Shown here piece by piece: positions 9,183 through 16,162 of a stretch of DNA of 64,000 nt. The first letter of the stretch is position 1, and each line of letters opens with the position of its first letter. This stretch comes from Actomonas aquatica (GTDB lineage: Bacteria; Verrucomicrobiota; Verrucomicrobiia; Opitutales; Opitutaceae): positions 1,798,001-1,862,000 of the forward strand of contig NZ_CP139781.1 in the NCBI RefSeq assembly GCF_019679435.2. The letters are read 5' to 3'. The position numbers and the translations under genes are program-made. The notes below the pieces were generated by a model that worked only from the letters and a program-made list of their open reading frames with translations, had not been told where the DNA came from and searched no databases.

Positions 9183-10778
9183 TCAGCCGATGGAGATACG
9201 GTAGCGCTGCACGATCTTCTGCGCGACGTAGTTGATGACGAGGGCGATGAAGAAGAGCAGCATACCCACCACAAAGAGCGCCCGGTAGTGGATGCCCCCC
9301 TGCACCACTTCACCCATCTCCTGGGCGATGATGCCGGTCATGGTGTGCACCGGCTGCGTAAAGGCCGCGAGGCCGGTGGAAAAATCAGGAATGGCGATAC
9401 GATTACCGGCGCACAGCAGCACGACCATCGTCTCACCAATCACGCGGCCGAAACCCAGCAGCACGGCCGAGATGATACCCGATAGCGCCGCCGGCAGGAT
9501 GATGCGCAGAATCGTCTGCAAGCGCGTGGCGCCGAGCGCGAACGACGCCTCTTTGAAAGCGCGCGGCACGTTCTGCAACGCGTCCTCCGCGAGGGTGAAA
9601 ATGGTCGGCACCGCGATGAGCGCGAGCAGCACGCCCGCGGTGAGCGCGTTGAGGCGTTCGGCCACCGGGAAGCCCGGCACCCACTCAAGCCAGGACCAGC
9701 CAGACATCACGCGCAGGGCCTCGCCCAACACTGCGATACCGAAGAAGCCGAGCACCACCGACGGGATGGCGGAGATGAACTCGATGCAGGGTTTGATGAA
9801 GCGTTGCTCCTTCCCGTTCGCGAGTTGGTTCACGTAGATGGCCGCACCAACGCCGAGCGGCACGGCGATGGCCAGCGCCACCATCGAGACCATCAGCGAT
9901 CCGGTGAAGAGCGGCAGCACGCCATACCAGTCCTGCCAAAAACTCGCAGTCAGCCAGTTGCTCCCGGTGAGGAAACTGGACACAGCCTTCGTGAACGGCA
10001 CCGGCTCCTGCCAGTCCCATGCCGCCATGGACGCTTCGATGCGCGAAAAGCCGTCACGGTATTGGCGCACCAGCTCCTTGAAGCGTTCGAACCGCGCCGC
10101 CAGTTCCGGCGTCGGCAGATCGGGATTCGGCGCCTCCAACACACCATCGAGGGCGGCGGCAAAGTCGGTATTGAGTTCGCGATAAACCGGCAGGAAATCG
10201 ATCAACACCTGCACCTCGGCACCAAAGTCGATCTCGTCGATCGTGACCTCGGCGGCCTCGGCGGTTTTGCCCTCGGCCAGCAACTGGCGTCGTTCTTCCT
10301 CACGGTCGGCATTGATGAGCGCGCGCGTTTTGACCGCCGTGGCGACGTCGCCGAGGTCCATCACGGCGCCGCGCAGCGGCTCGACCGTGTCGCCGAAATC
10401 GTAGGAATAATCGTCAAAGGGCATCAGCCGCCGATTGGCGTCGGCCAGCTCCATGCCTTCCACCTGCGTGTAGTGCTGAAACGCCTTGATGCGCAGGTCG
10501 AACAGGTAGCGAGTGAGCGCCGTGTGGTCCTCCTCCTGCTGGCGCATGAAGTCGACATACTCGAGTCCCGCTTTGCGGTAGAGCTCGAGGTTGGCGCGGT
10601 TCTGACCAAAGAAACCGGCGCCCTCGCGGAAGAGGAAGACCGTGATCAGCCCGAGCACCACGACGGCCACAAACGCGTTGCCACCGAAGAAGGCCTGAAT
10701 GCACTCGTCGAGCGTGAGCCCGAGGAAGCGGGTGCGGGTCTTGGTGATGGCGAATTTAGGACGGGTCGTGGTATCCAT
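9183..10778 (-). CDS. pstC: Phosphate ABC transporter permease PstC with large periplasmic insertion
   Basis: 531 residues, well over the ~320 of E. coli PstC. The first membrane segment is at about 35-52 (NAFVAVVVLGLITVFLF). Some 220 mostly polar, helix-prone residues follow before the conventional permease core begins near 285. The EAA loop reads EASFALGATRLQTILRIILP. The insertion is Glu/Asp/Arg-rich with no cysteine pairs and should face the periplasm. Together with PstA it forms the channel. A 123-bp gap with a stem-loop separates it from pstS upstream. Confidence 0.94.
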   Translation of the reverse strand: MDTTTRPKFAITKTRTRFLGLTLDECIQAFFGGNAFVAVVVLGLITVFLFREGAGFFGQNRANLELYRKAGLEYVDFMRQQEEDHTALTRYLFDLRIKAFQHYTQVEGMELADANRRLMPFDDYSYDFGDTVEPLRGAVMDLGDVATAVKTRALINADREEERRQLLAEGKTAEAAEVTIDEIDFGAEVQVLIDFLPVYRELNTDFAAALDGVLEAPNPDLPTPELAARFERFKELVRQYRDGFSRIEASMAAWDWQEPVPFTKAVSSFLTGSNWLTASFWQDWYGVLPLFTGSLMVSMVALAIAVPLGVGAAIYVNQLANGKEQRFIKPCIEFISAIPSVVLGFFGIAVLGEALRVMSGWSWLEWVPGFPVAERLNALTAGVLLALIAVPTIFTLAEDALQNVPRAFKEASFALGATRLQTILRIILPAALSGIISAVLLGFGRVIGETMVVLLCAGNRIAIPDFSTGLAAFTQPVHTMTGIIAQEMGEVVQGGIHYRALFVVGMLLFFIALVINYVAQKIVQRYRISIG

Positions 10779-10825
10779 GCAGCGGCGACAGAGGGCGAAG
10801 GTTCGCGGGCGGACAAATCAGCAGA

Positions 10826-10857
10826 GGGTCCCGCCTGACCACCGTCAAGCGGGCCCC
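10826..10857 (-). terminator. Stem-loop between pstS and pstC
   Basis: GGGTCCCGC (10826-10834) and GCGGGCCCC (10849-10857) pair at eight of nine positions around a 14-base loop. There is no T-run on the minus strand, so it is more likely an mRNA-stabilising or attenuating hairpin than a full terminator. It would leave PstS, needed in excess, more abundant than the membrane components. Confidence 0.4.
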
Positions 10858-10901
10858 TTGTGACAATTGTGCGAAGCTCGGCGCAGGATGCGTGATCAGG
10901 C

Positions 10902-11711
10902 TCAGTTGACCGGCACAAAGCCGATCTGGCCCACGATGGCCTGCCCCTCGGCGCTGAGGGTGAAGTCGACGAAGTTGGCCGCTTCGCCCTCCGGCTCACC
11001 GTTGGTGTAGTAAAAGGTCGGACGCGCGTAGGGATAGTCCTTGGACTGCACGGCTTCCTTGGACGGCTTGCTGCCCTCGATATCGACCACGGCGGTGCCG
11101 GGCGTGTCGGCGTAAGCCAGACCCACGTAACCGATGCCGTTGGGGTTACCCGCGACCTCGGACGCAATCTGCTCGTTGCCGGCCATCTTCTGGGACGACG
11201 GCGCATAATCGCGGCGCTTCATGGCGAGGTCCTTGAAATCCGAATACGTGCCCGAAGCGGTGTTGCGGGTGTAGATGGAGATCGGGCCCGGGTTGCCGCC
11301 CACGGCCGACCAATCGGTGATGTCACCGGTGAAGATACGCTCGACCTGACGCTTGGTGAGCGACTTCACGGGATTGTCGGCGTGCACCAGAATGGCGATG
11401 CCGTCGTAAGCGACGACGATGGGCTTGAGCGTCACGCCCTTGGCGCGGCCGGCCGACATCTCGGTCGGCTTGGCGCGACGGGAGGACATGCCGATGTTGG
11501 CGGTTTCGTCGATCACGGCGGCGATGCCGGTGGACGAACCTTCGGCGGCGATCTCAAAGGACACGCCGGGGTGCTTCGCGCGGTAGGTTTCGGCCAGCAT
11601 GGGCACGAGCTTCGCGCCGAGCGTATCGGAGCCCTTGATCACGAGCTTCTGGGCAAAGGTCGGGGCCGCGAGCACGGCACCGAGGGCGAGGAGAGAGAGG
11701 ACTTTTTTCAT
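10902..11711 (-). CDS. pstS: Phosphate-binding protein PstS (copy 1)
   Basis: 269 residues with a signal peptide (MKKVLSLLALGAVLAAPTFA). KGSDTLGAKL and AAEGSSTGIAAVI are phosphate-contacting loops of the PstS/PBP-like family, and SIYTRNTASGTYSDF supplies the second lobe. It captures orthophosphate in the periplasm for PstCAB. It is 35 bp downstream of the porin gene and should be co-transcribed with it from the Pho-box region near 13063. A close paralogue lies at 13267-14091. Confidence 0.95.
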   Translation of the reverse strand: MKKVLSLLALGAVLAAPTFAQKLVIKGSDTLGAKLVPMLAETYRAKHPGVSFEIAAEGSSTGIAAVIDETANIGMSSRRAKPTEMSAGRAKGVTLKPIVVAYDGIAILVHADNPVKSLTKRQVERIFTGDITDWSAVGGNPGPISIYTRNTASGTYSDFKDLAMKRRDYAPSSQKMAGNEQIASEVAGNPNGIGYVGLAYADTPGTAVVDIEGSKPSKEAVQSKDYPYARPTFYYTNGEPEGEAANFVDFTLSAEGQAIVGQIGFVPVN

Positions 11712-11746
11712 TTCGAATCCTTAAAGCAAAGAGAGTGGTGGCGGGC

Positions 11747-12997
11747 TTAGAAGTTAACTTGGAGCTGCGAGCGCACGCCGTCGGCGGACTCGTCGACGTT
11801 GCCGCGCTCGGCGGTGCCGTGCACGTAGCCGAACTGGAGTTTCAGGTCGGAGCCCACGATGTAGTAGTTAAAGCCGAGGTAATACTCGGTGAGGTTGTCA
11901 CCGGTGAGCGAAGCCGGCGCGGAACGCACGCCGTCGGACACCTTGATGCCGCGACCGTCGGAGTCGGTATAGCTGTAACGGCCCACGATTTCGAACTGCT
12001 CGGTGATGCCGTAGGAGCCCTGCACCCACACGCCCCACGGGGAGGCGTCGGTGGTGCCGGCGATGCCGTTGTCGATATCGGCGGAGAGGAACTCACCGGA
12101 AACTTTCCACGGGCCGCGCTCGGCGTTGGCGTAGAGGTTGAAGACGGTCAGGTCGCTGTCCTCGGTGGGGGTGCGGCCACCTTGGTCGGGCAACAGGCCC
12201 ACGGCGGCGCCGAGGCGGAAACTGCTCTCGGCATTCACGATCGAGTAACCGGCATCGGCCCAGTAAGCGAAGGTGTTGTTGCTGTCGCTACCGGCAGAGG
12301 ACGCGCCGCCCGGCCCCTCGGTGCGCTCGGGATTGGTGATGGCCGCGCCCCAGAAGAAACCGCCGGTCTTCTGCTTGCGGGCATTGGGCACGGCGTCGAA
12401 GAACACACCCGTGCGATAGGAACCGGCGCCGAGACGACGACCGTTGTTGCCCTCGACAAAGTAGCGGGTGGCACCGGAACGCTCGATGGCGTCGAGGCTG
12501 CCGGAGGAGGTCCACTCCTCCATGCCGAAGTTCACCTTGCGCACGCCCACATCGAGGTTGAAGGGCAGCTCACCACCGAGGTTGCCGGTGTATTCGATGA
12601 AGGCTTTGTCGAAGTTCTCGCCCGCGAAGTCGTAGACGAGGTTGGCAGACCAGTTGGCACCGACCGAGGCCTTGGCGCCAAAGTAGAGGCGGCGCAGGAA
12701 AATGTGACTGGTGTCGGCGACGTTGGCATCGGAACTGAGACCGGCGTATTGCGCCTGGATACGACCGCTGATCGCGAGCGAGTGGGTGGACTTGCCGCCG
12801 GAGACGGAGCTGATCACCGCCGCATGGGACTCGGCCGTCAGCTCGGCGCGAATGTCTTCGGCCTCCTGGTCGGTGAGAATGCCCTTGCGCACAAGGACAT
12901 TGAGCAGGGCCCCACTATCTTGGGCCACAGCGAAGGAGGCGAAACCGCCGAGGAAGGCGCCGAGGAGCGCGACGCGTCGTAACAGGGAGTTAGTCAT
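11747..12997 (-). CDS. Phosphate-selective porin (OprO/OprP-like)
   Basis: 416 residues with a signal peptide (cleavage near AVAQDSG). An N-terminal helical segment (LVRKGILTDQEAEDIRAEL) precedes alternating amphipathic strands, and the protein ends in F (LQVNF), the usual outer-membrane assembly signal. The segment VRKVNFGMEEWTSS is typical of the Porin_O_P family, which makes anion-selective, phosphate-inducible channels. As first gene of the porin-pstS-pstC-pstA-pstB-phoU unit it would let phosphate cross the outer membrane. Its own upstream DNA carries PhoB-like 7-mer repeats. Confidence 0.88.
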   Translation of the reverse strand: MTNSLLRRVALLGAFLGGFASFAVAQDSGALLNVLVRKGILTDQEAEDIRAELTAESHAAVISSVSGGKSTHSLAISGRIQAQYAGLSSDANVADTSHIFLRRLYFGAKASVGANWSANLVYDFAGENFDKAFIEYTGNLGGELPFNLDVGVRKVNFGMEEWTSSGSLDAIERSGATRYFVEGNNGRRLGAGSYRTGVFFDAVPNARKQKTGGFFWGAAITNPERTEGPGGASSAGSDSNNTFAYWADAGYSIVNAESSFRLGAAVGLLPDQGGRTPTEDSDLTVFNLYANAERGPWKVSGEFLSADIDNGIAGTTDASPWGVWVQGSYGITEQFEIVGRYSYTDSDGRGIKVSDGVRSAPASLTGDNLTEYYLGFNYYIVGSDLKLQFGYVHGTAERGNVDESADGVRSQLQVNF

Positions 12998-13062
12998 GGA
13001 TGTCGAAGGGAAACGTTGCGGTGAGGGTTACGCTGCAACAGCGGACGACATTGCCTGAGTAT

Positions 13063-13091
13063 TGTTACGGTTTCGTGACGGTCGTGTTACG
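13063..13091 (-). promoter_or_regulatory. Candidate Pho box upstream of porin-pst operon
   Basis: On the minus strand, three 7-mers CGTAACA, CGTCACG and CGTAACA stand exactly 11 bp apart (4-bp spacers), 66 bp before the porin start. The E. coli Pho box is a pair of 7-mers containing TGTCA with the same 11-bp period. Related units occur nearby: CTGTCACG at 13112-13119, CGTAACA at 13135-13141 and TGTAACA at 13154-13160, plus an inverted pair TGTGACG/CGTCACA at 13177-13194. PhoB control is inferred from period and position. Confidence 0.65.
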
Positions 13092-13193
13092 TAGCAGGAA
13101 CTTCATGCTTTCTGTCACGTTTTTGCCGCCCTTCCGTAACACTTACGCACGTCTGTAACAAATGCGCCCGCGGCACTGTGACGTGGTCGTCAC

Positions 13194-13226
13194 AAAAAAG
13201 GCCGCCCCGCATTACGGGACGGCCTT
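13194..13226 (-). terminator. Intrinsic terminator of second pstS
   Basis: A GC-rich 11-12-bp stem (AAGGCCGTCCCG/GCGGGGCGGCCTT on the minus strand, slightly imperfect) followed by a T6 run. It lies about 40 bp past the stop of the second pstS gene and before the porin promoter region, so the two transcription units are separated. Confidence 0.85.
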
Positions 13227-13266
13227 ATGGACTTTGGCTAGTGATTAGGAAACTCGGGGCCGCGGC

Positions 13267-14091
13267 TTATTGGCCCACCGGCACGAAGCCGACCTGCGCA
13301 GCGATGCGTTGACCCTCTTCACTCAGGGTGAAGGCGATGAACTCGGCCACGATGCCGGTCGGCTCACCATTGGTGTAATAGAACGTCGGACGGGCGTAGG
13401 GATACTCGCCGGAGTTGACGGACTCCGCCTCAGGCAGGTGTCCGTCGATCGTGGCGACCTTCACGCCTGGGGCCTGCGAATAGGCCAGACCGACGTAGCC
13501 GATGCCGTTCGGGTTGCCGGCGACCTCGGACGCGATCTGTTCGTTGCCAGCCATTTTCTGGGAGGAAGGAGCGTAGTCGCGCTTGCGCATGGCGAGCGCC
13601 TTGAAATCGGAATACGTGCCCGAGGACGTGTTGCGGGTGTAGACCGAAATCTCCCCCGGATTGCCGCCCACCGCGGCCCAGTCGGTCACGGCACCGGTGA
13701 AGATCTGCTCCACCTGGCGCTTGCGCAGGTCGCTGATCGGGCTGTCGGCATTCAAGATCACCGCGAGGCCGTCGAAGGCCACAACGTGCTCAGTCATCTC
13801 CACGCCCTTGGCGGAAGCGGCGGACATCTCGGTCGGCTTGGCCGAGCGGCTCGACATGCCGATATCGGCCGTGCCGTCGATCACCGCGGCGATGCCGGTG
13901 GAGGAACCTTCGGCGGCGATTTCGAAAGAGACCCCGGGGTGACGGGCTTTAAATTCCTCAGCGAGAATCGGGACCAACTTGGCACCGAGCGTATCGGAAC
14001 CCTTGATCACAATCTTCTGCGCCGAGACCGACGTCACCGCCGCCACGGTGGCCAACATGCAACCCAACAGGAAACGAAGAGGAGTTTTCAT
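13267..14091 (-). CDS. pstS: Phosphate-binding protein PstS (copy 2)
   Basis: 274 residues from ATG 14091 (MKTPLRFLLGCML, a signal peptide ending near VSAQ). The frame is open for 49 more codons upstream, but those cover the Pho-box repeats and lack a signal sequence. It shares most residues with the first PstS, including KGSDTLGAKLVP, AAEGSSTGIAAVID and the run APSSQKMAGNEQIASEV. Differences cluster in the segment around residues 105-125. It has its own Pho-box region and terminator, so it forms a monocistronic unit and may differ in affinity or expression timing. Confidence 0.93.
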   Translation of the reverse strand: MKTPLRFLLGCMLATVAAVTSVSAQKIVIKGSDTLGAKLVPILAEEFKARHPGVSFEIAAEGSSTGIAAVIDGTADIGMSSRSAKPTEMSAASAKGVEMTEHVVAFDGLAVILNADSPISDLRKRQVEQIFTGAVTDWAAVGGNPGEISVYTRNTSSGTYSDFKALAMRKRDYAPSSQKMAGNEQIASEVAGNPNGIGYVGLAYSQAPGVKVATIDGHLPEAESVNSGEYPYARPTFYYTNGEPTGIVAEFIAFTLSEEGQRIAAQVGFVPVGQ

Positions 14092-14136
14092 CGCGACCAG
14101 CGTGAGCGTGGCGGGAAGGGCCGCTCCAGCGTATTC

Positions 14137-14165
14137 GGTGACAGCCGCGTAACGTTTGCGTGACG
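14137..14165 (-). promoter_or_regulatory. Candidate Pho box upstream of second pstS
   Basis: On the minus strand, CGTCACG, CGTTACG and TGTCACC are spaced by exactly 11 bp. They begin 46 bp before the pstS start codon. A further CGTGACA (plus strand 14178-14184) lies beyond. The arrangement matches the repeats before the porin gene. Confidence 0.65.
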
Positions 14166-14223
14166 GCGTCACCCGGTCGTGACAGCTCCCCTGCCCGCCC
14201 GCGGCCGCGCGTGAAGCGGACAC

Positions 14224-14253
14224 AAAAAAGCGGGCCACCGTAGTGGCCCGCTT
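14224..14253 (-). terminator. Intrinsic terminator after the beta-helix protein gene
   Basis: On the minus strand AAGCGGGCCACTACGGTGGC begins a perfect hairpin (stem AAGCGGGCCAC paired with GTGGCCCGCTT, loop of about 8 bases), followed by T6. It starts 30 bp past the stop codon at 14283 and ends the TonB receptor-secreted protein unit. Confidence 0.9.
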
Positions 14254-14282
14254 GATACGAAAGGACGTTAAACGCGCGAGGC

Positions 14283-16106
14283 TTAGTCGAGCTCGTAGAC
14301 CTCGACGATCGCGATGCCGGTGGCATCGTTGACGCCGGAGACGACGACCGTGTAAGCGCCCGGGGCGAGCGTCGCGAGCATCGCGGCGTCACCGGTGGCG
14401 TTGAGCGGGAAGCCACCAAGCTCAGCGCTGTAAGCGATGGTCTGGGTGCGGACAACCGTGGTGCTGTCGAGCGGAGTGTTCTCACCGGCGCGGTAGAGGG
14501 TCAGCTGCGCGGCGGACAGGGTGCCGGACAGACCGAAATCAGCGGCGAGGGTCGGGCCCGCCACGCGGATAAGCAGCGACTGGACCTGGGAACCGTTCAC
14601 CACGAAACCAGCGGTGAGGGCGGAGTTGCCGGTGCCCACGAAACCGCGGGTGGAGATGTTGACCGGCTTGGAGGTGGAGTTGCGCACGACCGGGGTGGTG
14701 ACGGTGACGTCGCCAGCCGGATCTTCACCGTTCTCATCGACGAAGACGCCGCGGGAGGAAACGTAGCCAGCGAGGGCGAGGTTGGTCCAACCCTGGATCC
14801 AGAGGTTGTTGCCGAAGGCGCCGACGTAGTCGGTCACTTCCGCACCAGCGGCGCTGGCGTCGAACACGGTGGTGGTCCAGATCGGGGAGTTGTCCTTGTC
14901 GGCGGAACGCGGATCGAGGAGCTGGGCGAGCGGAGCGCGGGAGACGCCGAGCATCATCGGGTCGGCGATCATGTTGTTGAGCGTCGCGTCGGTGAAGTAG
15001 CTGGTGGCGTCGAGGTCGTCCGAGCTACCCGAGGTGCCCCAAGCGGTGGTGGTGTTGGAGTCGGCGTCGTGGCTGAACCAGACGTTGCTCTTGATCTCCG
15101 GCATGACGTCGCCGATGTCCTTCTCGATCTCGATGCCGGCCTTGAAGTCGACGAACACGGAGTTCACGAGGTGCACGGTGGCGTTGTCACGCGGGTTGAT
15201 CGGGGCGGCGGCGCTGGAATCGCCGATGCCGATGGCGGTGAGGTTGGACACCCACACGTTGCCCTTGGGGGTGCCGGCGATCGAAGAGGTTTCGCCATCC
15301 CACTCGATGGCCTTGTCGCCGTAGGGCTCTTCGTTGGTCTTCACCTGGACAGTGAAGAGGTATTGCAGGGTGCCGCGGAAGCCGGTGTCGAAGTCGAAGG
15401 AGTCGTCACCGCAGAAGGCCGCCACGAGGTGGTCAGGGGAGACGGTGCCACCGAAGAACTCGAAACCGTCGTCGTAGTTGGCGAACACTTCGATGTAGGA
15501 GAGGGTCGTGCCGGAACCGACACCACCGCCGGTGAGACCGTTAATCTCGTTACCAGCACCGAGGTCGGCACCACCGTGGCGGATGGAGACGTAGGTCATC
15601 ACGCCGGAGCTGTCTTCGTCATTGGTGCCACCGAAGGTGATGAGCGGGATTTGGTCGGCGGTGACCGAAAGACCTTCGATCTGGTCGCTGACCGGAGCTT
15701 CGGCGGTCTCGCCATCGGCGCGAGAGTTGATCGTAGCGTTGCCGAGCAAGATCACGCCGCCCCAGAGACCCTTACGGTCCGGACCGAGCGAGCCGTCGAG
15801 GGGATCGAGTTCGGAGGTGAAGACGATGGGGGCCTCGGCGGTGCCTTCGGCCATGATTTTGGAATCCTTCGTGATGATAAGGGCAGCCGCGCCAGCGCCG
15901 GAGCTGACTTCGCCCTTGATGACGGTGCCGGGGTCGATGGTCAGGACCGCTTCGTTGGTCACGAAGACGTAGCCGCTGAGCTTGTATTCATTGTCAGCCG
16001 TCCAGTGGGTGTCGGCGGTGATCGAGCCGCTCACGTTCACAGTCGCGGCGTGCAACGAGGCCGCAGCGCTGAGAAGCGCCACGGAAACCAGGGATTTCAG
16101 TTTCAT
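14283..16106 (-). CDS. Secreted beta-helix-like protein with C-terminal repeat module
   Basis: 607 residues from ATG 16106 (MKLKSLVSVALLSAAASLHA, signal peptide). Residues ~25-440 contain regularly spaced Gly/Asp-rich segments such as VLTIDPGTVIKGE, GLWGGVILLGNATI, SYIEVFANYDDGFEFFGG and DDSFDFDTGFRG, suggesting a right-handed parallel beta-helix. Residues ~475-607 form a module (GFVVNG, LLIRVAGPTLA, ending VEVYELD) that also ends two other secreted proteins in this window. The gene starts 57 bp after the TonB receptor gene and is certainly co-expressed with it. Surface capture of a phosphate-containing substrate is plausible from context only. Confidence 0.7.
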   Translation of the reverse strand: MKLKSLVSVALLSAAASLHAATVNVSGSITADTHWTADNEYKLSGYVFVTNEAVLTIDPGTVIKGEVSSGAGAAALIITKDSKIMAEGTAEAPIVFTSELDPLDGSLGPDRKGLWGGVILLGNATINSRADGETAEAPVSDQIEGLSVTADQIPLITFGGTNDEDSSGVMTYVSIRHGGADLGAGNEINGLTGGGVGSGTTLSYIEVFANYDDGFEFFGGTVSPDHLVAAFCGDDSFDFDTGFRGTLQYLFTVQVKTNEEPYGDKAIEWDGETSSIAGTPKGNVWVSNLTAIGIGDSSAAAPINPRDNATVHLVNSVFVDFKAGIEIEKDIGDVMPEIKSNVWFSHDADSNTTTAWGTSGSSDDLDATSYFTDATLNNMIADPMMLGVSRAPLAQLLDPRSADKDNSPIWTTTVFDASAAGAEVTDYVGAFGNNLWIQGWTNLALAGYVSSRGVFVDENGEDPAGDVTVTTPVVRNSTSKPVNISTRGFVGTGNSALTAGFVVNGSQVQSLLIRVAGPTLAADFGLSGTLSAAQLTLYRAGENTPLDSTTVVRTQTIAYSAELGGFPLNATGDAAMLATLAPGAYTVVVSGVNDATGIAIVEVYELD

Positions 16107-16162
16107 GCTGTATTTCTTGGGTTGTGGTGTGTGGAACACAGAGAGGGATGGGAAAGCCCGGC

